Shown here piece after piece: positions 41,777 through 53,700 of a DNA stretch of 64,000 bases (positions within the stretch are counted from its first letter, which is position 1; the number at the start of each line of letters is the position of its first letter). The DNA is from Candidula unifasciata. Taxonomy: Eukaryota; Mollusca; Gastropoda; Stylommatophora; Geomitridae. Under the pieces are notes generated by a model, which saw only the letters and a program-made list of their open reading frames with translations, ran no database searches and was not told the origin of the DNA. The DNA lies in assembly GCA_905116865.2 (NCBI GenBank), contig CAJHNH020000191.1:266501-330500 (forward strand), written 5' to 3'. Made by a program: the position numbers and the translations under genes.

Positions 41777-44700
41777 CATATGCATGGGAGACTGCTTGTA
41801 TATTATAGAATTTAGAAGTATAAATATAAATCGCAGGTAGTTTGCATAGGTAAGGTATTCAGGTGAACGACATTTGCTTTGTTACATTGATGGATTTTAT
41901 CAAGTTTGTTGTCTGTCTTCACCTATAGAGCTATAATTTAAACTCTTGCTTTCCATCTTTTGTTCCACCAGTTTGTTTTAACCCTAAAATGTAAATATTT
42001 GCCTTGAAGGAGTTTGCTCATGTTAAATATATTGGTTAGATGTACAAACCGTACTTATTAGTGTTTTTTCACTGTAATTTGTTTATTAGCTCAAAGGGTT
42101 CTGAATTGATACATGACAGGCTAGATGTGTTCAAGGTCTTTTGCATTTCCAAAATGAATGTGGAATTAAATTAATAAAAGCTAGTGAACAATGCAGAGGC
42201 ACAGATAGATCATTATGTTCTAGGGAGAAAAGTTTAGCTAGAAGTGACCAGAAGATCTGGTCAGTACTTTTACTTAGAGGAAAGGCAAGACGGGCATATA
42301 ATTAAACTTCTCCAGGCACTGTTAGCATTAGAACTCTTTGCTAGCTGCTGAAGATAAGGTTAGAGCGCTTACGAGAATGCCTTGCATGCTATGGTGTCAG
42401 TTCTTAGCTCAGTACTCAACACTTGTTGGCTATCCCCTGAATTACGGACCCAAATTATCGACGCCGAAAATATACCCTAACAGGGTCTCAGTCACATGTT
42501 AATTGCACACTTCTGGTGACTTACGTCACCGCTGAGAGTATCTCCCACGCCGCTACACACGGCGTGGATTGGGGCTAAACTAGATAGCTGGGACTCACGA
42601 GCAGCAGCTACCGCATCTCCTGCAGCTTCCTTCATTTTATTTGCTTGTGAGTCCCAGCCATCTAGTTTAATCCCAATACACGCCGTACGTAGCGGCCTAG
42701 GAGATACTCTTGGCGGTGGCGGTATAATCCCCAGAAGTCCGAAATTTGGCGGTGTCAGTATAGTCCCCGGAAGTCCGCAATTGACATGTGACTGAGGCCC
42801 TGTTAGGGTATATTTTTGGCCTCGATAATTTGGGACCATTATTCAGAGGATAGCCCACTTGTTTATTATCTTTATGTAAAAATGTCCTAGTTTAAAAAAA
42901 AAAATTTATTCACCTTTAATTTTCTCCAGGGCTCACAAGGTTTTATTTTCACCTACCACAGACTTGCAAAACAGCACCACAACCATCGCCAACATTACAA
43001 ACTGGCAGTCTGGGCTGCATATTGGATAATGACTGCTCATCTAGTCCTACAACACATATAAAATTGGCATGTGACACACTAGAGAAGCCATCACCACTAC
43101 TAGATGATGATGGTGACTGCATACTTCTTAGGAGAGGATCACAGAAACTGTTTCCAGATGGTTCAAAAAGCAGTTTTCAACACCAGATGACTTCTGGTGT
43201 AGATCAAGAAATCCATCCCGTCCCACCTGTTTTGTTACCAGTCTGTGAAACTACTTCTTGCTTGTTGGTGAAAGACCTTCCAGCATTATGTGTCAATGGA
43301 GGCAGAACTCTTGTGGGAGCAAAGCCAGAAAACTTGCTGTGCAGTGTTTCAGATGCTAATGATATAAACTCACCTAATGGAATTTCTTACTGTACTGAAG
43401 ATATGTCAGTTTGTAACAGTTTTCATGGTACTTTAGATAAAAACTGTCTAGAATTGGATGGAAATAAAAGTATAATTCTTAAGAGAAGACATGCAAATAC
43501 AGCAAATCAGAATATTTTAAAAGAAGGTAATGATAATGAGGTATTTCCATTAAGCCAGGAAAGGGATCAGAGTATATTTAATTTGTCAACAGACAGGAAT
43601 TGTGTTAGTTCTCCATCAGTGATTGGTCCACTCTCTGATTGTGGTTTTCTGTCTGTGCAAGAAACTCAGAGCAAACTGTTGAAAAGTCATACTACAATAT
43701 GTGAGACTGATACAAGCAAAGGTACAAATACTGAGCACTGTAAAAACTTCTTGGAGCAGCCTGACCCTTTACACCAAAAACTTGCATCATCTATTCATGG
43801 GTTTCATGCTTGTGAAGAAGATAACAAAGGTTGGTCCTGTCAAGTAAAATCAGAAATGGCAGCACATTGCCTCTCACTAAATCGGGCACAATTAGGCCAG
43901 GATTTTAATGAGTCATTGAATGGCAAGAAACTTAAATCTGCACAGTGTGAGTCACTGAATAAAATCCCTCATTGTAATAGTGTCAATTTTTCAGTAAGTG
44001 AAATAAAAACACTTGGCAATATCTCAAATCAAGAACATTTTCAGAAAGAAGAGAAGATGATTCCTGGCGTTATTACTCTTGGTAAGTATTATAATTCCCC
44101 GTAACACTATTTAAAGTTGCATAGTTTTTAGAGCAAGTTTATGAAGTAGAGCGTTCACCAAGGGCCATATGAGTCATATTTGGGCCACACACAACAGCTA
44201 ATTGAAAGCATTTAATAATTTAAAAAAAATGATTGCAGAATATTCCTTATGTGCGGCTGTTTACAAACCAACCTTTTTTTTTTTGCTGTTTGGGATTTTA
44301 CTAGGCAATTTGTGTTCAGCAGTTTGCAGTGTTTTCTCACTGGTCGATGCTTATATTATTGTCAAAATCTCCCTGTGTGGGTTTTGGGGGCCCCGTTATA
44401 GGGAAAACAAGAATAGAACCACTGCCCACCCAAAAGCATGTCATGAGAGTCGACTGATTGGGAGCTTCCTTCAAAGTCAGAGTGCATCTGCCTGAGAGGC
44501 AAAGAACCAGCAGTCTGTATACAGATGAGTCAGATCTGTAAAATGGATGCACACGCAACACGCAGGTTCTGGAACAGGGCTGCAGTCCAAAAGTGGACAA
44601 ACAAGCAGAATTTTCCCGCCAGAGTTTACAGCTGGTGAACATGAAGAAGAAGAAGAATTGTCAAAATCAACGCAAAGTGGTCTGATGCCAAACTTCCTCC

Positions 44701-47700
44701 AGGTGAATTGAACCTGGTATTGTAGAATTATTAAACTGCATTCATAACTTTACAATGTCAAGTTTTGTTACATAAAACATACTATTCTTTAAAATGTTGA
44801 CCTCTAAACTATGTAAATTTTGAATTAATTCTTTTCTCTGTAATTTTCAGAGCACAGTATGGGAACTTCTATTCCTGAAGTTGGATACCAGGTATGTCAG
44901 TAACCAGTGTCAATGAATAGTCACTTGTTCTTTGTTTTATGCTGTCCTTTTAAGGGGAGGAACCAAGATAAGAATCGTAAATTTTGACAATTTTGGGTTT
45001 CCATACTTAATTCTCAATTATTAGAAGTAGAAAACAGCTATGCAAACAGGGTTTAAAAAAGAATGTGTTTTAACTCTTGGAGTCCCGGGGTTTAGCATCG
45101 GAAGCCCAAGAGGTGGTAACACAATTTTGAAAAGTCACAAGTGTTACGCATTAAAACAGATTATATTAATTCAGCCGCAGCGCAACACACCCGTATTATG
45201 TATCACAGTGACCAGTGATTGTTGGGGAATAATATCAGATTACTATAATAAAAATTAATTTTGTTAGTAGTTCATTATTACTAAATACACAAAAGGTATG
45301 TTTAGAGAAATTAGTAAAAAGAAATAATAATTTTTCCACTTACCACCCTGGTGCTCAAGGAAAACTCGATAAAATATATCCACAATGAATCACAATTGAA
45401 CAAGAACCACTTAGTAATAAATAAATAAAAAATAAATACAGTCTGCCCATTAGATGTAATTCCAGAAAAACTTTTAGAACATCATAACAGAGCACCTTTT
45501 TTGTTTTAAAAAAACGACCTCTGAAAACAATTAGTATTTTCAGAACTAAAAAAAAAAAAAAATAAACTTTATATAACGCTTCAATTTGCCCGTAATTTTG
45601 TAGCCTATGTTTCCAAATAATAAGGGAATCAAACTAGACCTGACACTGAAGAATATTGCCTTTTCACTAATATTTATTCTTTTTGTACCAGGAGACTTTG
45701 TTATTGTTATAGGCTTTGCGTGAGGTATGTCTCAGAGCTATCCCTCAACAAAGTTTGAATCTATCAATGACTGAAACAAGTCTAACTTCAAATAATTCTG
45801 ATAAACACGTGTTTTATTTACAAATGAGGCTTCTAAAGTCAAAAATCGTGTTGGCATGAAGGAAGGAATCTGCTCGGAGGCAATATTGTTTTCACAAAGA
45901 CAGTACCTCGATAAAGTTCACAAACATGCTACATTTTAGCTTTCAATCACGTTTCTTTTAAATATCCCAAATGGTCACCACATGCGGCTTCGTACACAAA
46001 AAACTAGAAATACCATTCAAAACTGCTGGTTTGCGTTGTTATACTGGCCAGTGGTCAATTAAAAACATGAACTCATCACACACCGATTGGACTGCTGTGA
46101 AGTAACCGATTAGCGCCTGATGCGTTCCTTGGGACTCAGAGAGTTAAAGCTCTATTTCTGCATTTGCTGAAGTATGTATAACTTATATATCTAAGTGACA
46201 CTTTGCCCAGGTGGGTTTCAGGATCCGATTTTGGGGCGTAAAAAGAATAGAATCACTGTCTTTCAACAAGCAAGTCATAAATTCTTGTTAGGGAATTGCA
46301 GAAGTTGGATGTGTTAGGCAGAAAGGCATATATATCACGGCCTAGCTGTAAACCACAGCATAATGTTTTTTCAGAGCAAACAAAGAAGAAGAACAAGAAG
46401 AAAATCACACTTTGCGTTCTTATTTCTTAACAAAACTGATATTGGTTGATTCATGTATTTCTGTAGATATTTGAAGGGATGGGTGAAATCATTTATATGG
46501 TTTTAAGTTATGTATATATGCAATTGGTTGTTGAAATAATCATGCTAAATGGCTTATCGACAAGGCTGCTGTGGTGGGCAGATGAACAATGGACCAGACT
46601 GGCATACTGAATACAGTAGAAATACAGCATTTGCATGAATCAAGTGATGACAGTGAATCTATGACCATAACCAGACTGCAAAGTCAGTAATGGTGAGGCC
46701 AGACAAGACCACTAGGCAGGAAGCCAAAGAATAATAATGAATGAAACAAAACTGGTATCGTCAGCTGTTAAATGGTGATTGACATTCTGAGGAGGAGATC
46801 CAAGCACTTTTGGACTGACTAGTTTGATTTACTGTGAAAACTGTCTGTCTGCTAACTAATTAACCACCAATTGCCTATTTATCAAAGCAGAAAAATATAC
46901 TTGAATTTGTTCATGGGTAATCAAAGCATATACGTGAATAAGTTGTTGCTTAACAGTAGCAATTACATGAGTTAGTAATTAGTTAGCAGAAGAAATTGTG
47001 TGTGGGTTCCAGGTCTCATTTTGTGGGAGAAGAGCCCCTAACAACCATATTGTATGTTTAATGTTTAATTAAGAATCGACATCACAGCACTCGGGACATT
47101 GCCATAAGCGCTGCTTCCCCATCTTTAGCAGCAAGCGCAGAGTTCTAATTCCAGTTGTATGAATAGCAGTCTGATTATATATCCGTCTCACCTTTCCCTT
47201 GAGTGCTGATTTTCGACCAAATTCCCTGGTCACTCCTCGCAGGGCCATTCTCCTCAGACCATGATAATCCATCTGTGCCTCTGTACTGTTCACTCGCCCC
47301 CAAAGGGCCCTTACAACATCTAGCTTTTCATGCATGAATTCACCACCAAGTTGTGCAGAGCCAGCCAGTCTGTATGTCTGTTCATTTTCTAACACACCAG
47401 CATACTTGGGGAAAATATCCAAAGGATGCTAACTGCAATAATGCTGGACGCTGGAAGCGATAACGGGTCATGCCGGTCTCCACCTTCCTCAACATGCTCT
47501 GTGAGTCAGTAACAAGTGTGACATGTGTGTACAGTTGAATCTCAAGCAATCAAAAGACTACAGTGACTGCCACCACCTTCATTATCAAACTAGATGTTGT
47601 GGTGTCATATGCCAGGCTTTGTTGCACTTTTGCTACCCCTCAACACAGAGCCAACTGTTTAACCATATTGTAAAAGTCTATTAATTGGGGTGTTTCCTTC

Positions 47701-50700
47701 GAAGGCTGAGAGGCCAGGAACCAACAGTCTGTAAACAAATAAGCTGGATCAGTAAAAATGGATGTACATGCAAAACTAAAGCTCTGAGATCAAAGTCCAG
47801 AAGTGGATGAACAACCAGCCAGAAGTTTATGCCTGAGATTATGGCCAGTGAACACACAGAAGAAGAGGAAGAAGAAGAAGAAAGTTAACAGAAGTGTTTA
47901 CGTGAATTGGTTATCATTTAACAAAAGTGTTTACATGAATTTGTTATTGGTTAACAGGAGAGTTGAACAGTATGTACATTAATTGATTATTAATTAATAA
48001 AGTGTGTAGATGATTAAGTTATTAGTTAACATAGATATGTGTAGATTAATTGGTTATTAATAGAAATTGTATACATCAGTTAGCTAATGATTAAAGAAGT
48101 TTATACATGAATGGGTTAATAAGTGGATTAGTTATTGATTAACATAAGTGTGAAAATGAACTGTTTATTTTTGAAAATGTCTACATAAATTATTTATTGG
48201 GAAACAAGAATACAAGTTTTATTCAGGTAAGACATAGCTAGCACATCCAAGTGAGATATCATTGCCAGATGACTATTCTGAATAGCTAAGAAGAGTATCT
48301 AGTTTGGTCTGCATTGTGATGAAGCCTCCTGAGGACTACAACCTTTGAACCTTACAGGAGAGTCACAGAAAGGTGCTAGAGTAATGATAGGCACTGCAGC
48401 CAGATTTTGTAGTCGCCATTTGAAGAGCTGATGACCATGCTTGGAATCAATGTGCTTCTTTTCATTCAGGATAAAATGAGGCCATCACCACTTCTCAATT
48501 CTTCCAGTCACTCAAGAAATGCAAATACTTCCATGCATTTGAAATAAATTTGTCTCTATTTGCAACGCTGTCTTTCATATAGGCTTCACTGAGTTCACTT
48601 AGTTTTCCACACAGTTTTGCCTTGGCTATAGTTTGTATCTGTGCCAAAAGGTTTGGTTAACTCTGTTGCATGCAGGGCATTATCGGAATATGGGATCAGC
48701 CGACTAAAATGTGTACAGATGGCTGGTTTCTCAATCTTGAATTGTATATAAACTTGGCTACAGATTCACCTGTGTCTTGTGTGACACATCTTTCATTGCA
48801 AGGTTCCTGTTATAAGTGTGAGTAATCTTCTTCTTTCTGTTCTCCGGCTCTAAACTCTGGAGGAATGTTTTGGTTGTTTCTTCACTTCTAGACTTAATAG
48901 TCTTGTTCCAGAATTTAAAATGTGCATGCAAATTCATTTTATAGATTTGGCTCATTTTTATGTAAACTGTTCATCCCTCGCCTCTCAAGCATTTGCACTC
49001 GGACTTCGAAGGAAACGCCCTTAATTAGTCAGTTGTTACAACATGTTTGTTGTGGGGGCAGTGGGTGTATTCTTTTTTCCTCCACAATGGGACCCCAAAA
49101 CCCACACAGGAAAATTTGAAGTCAAGAAACCAGTTTATTAACTGGTATATTTCTTTGTGGAAACCATTGTAGCATAGCAGCTAAATGCCTGCCTTTTTTA
49201 CCCAAAGGTCTATGGTTCAAATCCCTAGATTTCTTTCACAATTGATCTTGGTTGCTAGGTAAACCCAGCCTAAAATAGATACCAAATAGCATCCTGAGAA
49301 GTTAAGGCAGCCAGCCCAGTGTTGACCACATCACATATTTAGCTTTACAAATATAGGTCTAGCCAGGGCCCATTTTTTTCCCCTAGAAAAAAATGGTGCT
49401 GGTTCTCACCGCAAGTTGTCTGATAAAAGATGCCACACAGTTTCTGTTACAGCAGCACTGCAAAATAAAGATGCCAGTACTCCACCAGTCTAACACTATA
49501 TACCTAACGTGCTGAAGACATGATAAAGGTCCTTAAATTTCATGGTATCTTCCACAGAAAATATGTCAAGCAGCAAATTGTGCGACCTTGTTTTTTGTAT
49601 TTTCACAACTGAAATTGATAGTTATTTTTTTTTCCATCTCACAGGTCTGGTCTGGGGCCTTACTGTTGTGCGATTACCTCCTTCATAATTGTGCAGAACT
49701 TGATAAAGCCGTAGTTCTTGACCTTGGGACTGGCACAGGCATTGCTGCCATTGTTGCTGCCATGTTTGCTCCAAGAGTGTTGTCTACAGGTGGGTATCAG
49801 CGCAAGGAAAGTAGGTATTTTGACTCATATGTTGGAGATTACAGAAGATAAGGAAAGCTTGGCATCTAGAATTCAACAAAGTTAGTAGATAAAATACAGT
49901 GTCTTTTTCCTTATAATGACAGTGGCACATTGGGCATATGAAACTAAACAGCTCATATGTCAGAGATTGCAGATGATAATCACATTGTCGTGGAAAGTTG
50001 GCCGATGAGTAAAGAGTTCTTTGGAAATGAAGTTTTTTTTTTTTTAAGCAAATGATGAGAATACCCTGGACAGATAGAAAGAGTAATGAAGACTTCTAGT
50101 GGCACATGAGGCTTCAGAGAGGACTTTCCATGCTTTCCTGTCCTGTGCAATCTTCAGTGCAGTTTTCCATGTCAAAGATGCCACACTCAGGTCACTTTCC
50201 ATCGTTGGTCTCCATGTTGTTTTTGGGCGCCCCTTTTTTTTTCCCCTCTAGTATCCATGTGAGAACTGTTTTGGCAGGTATATCATGATTCATTCTCATA
50301 ATGTGGCCAAGCCATTTCCATCTTCTCTTGGTTATCATACCGTCTAGAGTTTTTTGGTTTGTGACTTGAAGTAGTTTAGTGTTTGAGATTTTATCTGGCC
50401 AGAAAATTTTGAGTGTTCTACCTAGACATGTGTGGTGGAAGGTGGACAGCTTGTGTGCATCCTTTTTGGTCCTTCTTCAGCATTCTGCTCCATAAAGAGA
50501 CTGAGAGAGAAGATACTAGACAGTTTGACATCATGTCATTGAGGATCATCAGTGTCAGAGTTGATTGAAAATGCTCAAGACCGAAGGTTGTGGATAGAAA
50601 TGACTATCAACGCCACACAGCATGGACTTTGAGAAGAAGAAGGACAGCTTGGCATGAGTCTGTGATTCAAAAAAGTAAGTAGATAAAGGGAAGGACTCTT

Positions 50701-53700
50701 TTTACTCCAGTGGGATTTATGGCATAGGATGCTAGACACATGTTTTCCTACACCAAACGACACTACAGAAAATGAGGCAGAAACCGACCTCAGCGAAGTT
50801 GGATACAGGATACTGAAGATGCTTTGGCTATGAAAGCACACAGGGCCGGAGAATTGGCAAGAGAAAGAGAGACTTTCAGGCGTGCCTTGATGAGAGTCAT
50901 TCTCTAAAGGACATGCTGACTGATTAGTTGAATCAACACTAGGAGGGTAATATTGTCAAAATCACACCCGCTAAGTACAGTACCGAGTACCCATTTTAGG
51001 CTGGGTCGATCTGGAAGGCAAATTCAGTTTTGAAAACAGTCTTGACTCAGTGCGGTTTCAGTTTCAGAACTTTCAGGCAGGCAGAAACGTATTGCCACTA
51101 TGTTATCATGGCTCACAGTTCAATAAAGCGCAGGGGATAGAGGGCAGAAAAAGACAGAAGTCTTACAAGCTCTTCAGTGTAGGAAAGAAAACAAAGTTGA
51201 CAGATTTTGTTTATGAACCTTTTATTAAAATATACTGACCCTTCTTTGACACAGATTATTTGCCAGGTGTTGTTGGCTTAGCAGAAAGAAACTGGGAGAG
51301 GAACAAAGACCTTCTACCTCTCAGGGCCTGTGATCAGATGTGCTTCAAAATCTTGGACTGGACAAGGGAATGGAGATCTCTTGATTCTGGTTAGTTCTGG
51401 TTAGTTCTGGTGCAGTTCGAAACAATTTGATTGATCATTCGGTGTTTTTAATTTCATTTTTTGTGTGTGTGTTTTTCATTTCTCTTCTGGGCTATCCGCT
51501 GAATAACGGGCACATATTATGGCGGCCAAAAACAGGGCCTCGCTCACGCGGCGTGGGGGCTACTCTCGGCGGTGGCGGTAGTCGCTAGAAAACCACAAAT
51601 TAGGTCGCCGGAAGGGCGTAAATGACACGTGACTGAGGCTCTGTTAGGTTTTTTGGCGGCCGCCATAAAATGTGCCAGTTATTCAGAGGATAGCCCTCTT
51701 CTGACTCATTCTTACCTGAGCCTGAGTGAATGCTACCTGAGCCTGAGTGAATGTTATCTGACTCTGAGTGAATGTTACCTGAGTCTGAGTGAATGTTATC
51801 TGACTCTGAGTGAGTGTTACCTGAGTCTGAGTGAATGTTATCTGTCTCTGAGTGAATGTTATCTGACTCTGAGTGAGTGTTACCTGAGTCTGAGTGAATG
51901 TTATCTGACTCTGAGTGAATGTTATCTGAGTGAATGTTACCTGAGTCTGAGTGAATGTTATCTGAGTCTGAATTAATATTACACAAGTCTGATTGAATGT
52001 TACCTGAGTCACTGTTACCTGTGTCTGAGTGAATGTTACCTGAGTCTGAGTGAATGTTACCTGAGTCTGAGTGAATGTTATCTGAGTCTGAGTGAATATT
52101 ACCAGAGTCTGAGTGTATATTAGTTGAGTCTTGTGTAAATGTCATCCAGCAGTCACTTATCCAGCAGTCACTCTGTGACAGGACCTCAACATTTACACAG
52201 CTCTAAGTCAGTTTGTATGTGTGTGCATTGCATTGTGTTTGCATCATATAAAATATAGTGACTCAATTTTTGGTGTGAAAAAAAAAGTAAAAGTTCTTTT
52301 AATGGCAGTGATTTGCCAGGCAAATAATGTTGGACCCACATTTCAACAGACCAGTCAGCATCTGATGTGTTAACATTGCATCAGCTGCCATTTACTTCCA
52401 CGGATCTAGGAGTCGACATCAGTTGTCACAAATCCATCCCAGTCAGCAGGCAAGCATGTAGCCACTGTGCTGCTATAATATTCAGTAATTTGAGGTTGAC
52501 TGTGAGTGTTTACTTGAGGTTTTTTTTTTTTTTTTACTGGGAGGGACAGAGGAAGACATACAGTCACGTCTGAACAAAGCTAGATCTGCTTTTGGAAGGA
52601 TGAGGCAAACAACAATTACTGCAGAGGAACGAAACTCCGACTCTACAAGAGCATCATTTTGCCAGTTCTTCTTTATGGAGCGGAATGCTGGAGAATGACC
52701 GAAAAGATGCACACAAGCTGTCCACCTTCCACCACACAGGTCTACATAGAATTATCAAACTTTTCTGGCCAGATACAATCTCAAACACTAAACTACTTCA
52801 AGCCACAAACCAAGAAACTTTAGACAGTATGATTACCAAGAGAAGATGGAAATGGCTTGGCCACGTTATGAGAATGACTTCTGATATACCTGCCAAAACA
52901 GCTCTCACATGGACACTAGAGGGAAAGAGAAAACAGGGGTGCCCAAAAACAACATGGAGACGAACGATGGAAAGTGACCAGAGTGCGGCATCTTTGACAT
53001 GGAAAACTGAACTGAAGATTGCACAGGACAGGAAAGCATGGGAAGTCCTCTCTGAAGCCTCATGTGCCACTAGGCATAACAAGAACTGATGTGAGTGTTT
53101 ACAAGAGACCTGGAAACTCAGGTCACTTGAAAAAATGCGCCTCAGTGTAGATGTGAACCTACGACCATCAGGCCAACAGGCGAACATTCTAGTGACTGTG
53201 CAGTTACAGCTCCCTATAACAGGTATACAAATGTTTGGAAACAATTTGTTCTTAGCTTCCTATATGTTTTTACCTTTCATACTGGCTTTGACCTGTCGAG
53301 AATTTATTTGTGTAGATCGTGCTGTTCTCCTTTGTAATTTAGTATGCATCATCATTATCATCATCATCATAGTTCCCTAATACCACATATCATTGGGTGT
53401 CTGGTTACTGAAGACAGATCAATTGCATCCACTTCTGTAGGCCAAGGGTAATAGATTTCTTCTCTCTCCTCCCCACATTCACCAGTTGTAAACTCCAGCG
53501 GAAAAGTTCTGGTTGTTCGTCCACTTCTGGACTCTAGTCTGATTCCATAACCTAAGTGTGGCATGCACATCCATTTTACAGATCTAGCTTATTTGTATGC
53601 AGACTGTTGGTTCCTCACCTCTGAAGCAGAGGCACCCCGACTTTAAAGGAAACACCTCTAATTAGTCACCTATTATATTATGAAGGCAGGGAGAGGGGGG

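Larger units (their letters stand above)
46900..48205. repeat. Degenerate AT-rich tandem array of about 40-bp units, interrupted
   Basis: Recurring gttaacagaagtgtttacat and gaattggttattgatt-like units at 46900-46990 and 47885-48205. Between them lie a SINE-1 scrap (46998-47060), repeat J and another SINE-1, so insertions split an older array. Confidence 0.6.

Noticed and set aside
43022..44104. Gene starting at 43022
   Set aside because: That position is a TTG inside an exon whose frame continues upstream to a splice acceptor at 42930; it is exon 2 of METTL22, and the frame also runs past the real donor at 44082.
51600..52145. Minus-strand frame of 181 codons with heptad repeats
   Set aside because: A 21-bp minisatellite plus the MITE end; other frames are open as well, and it lies in an intron.
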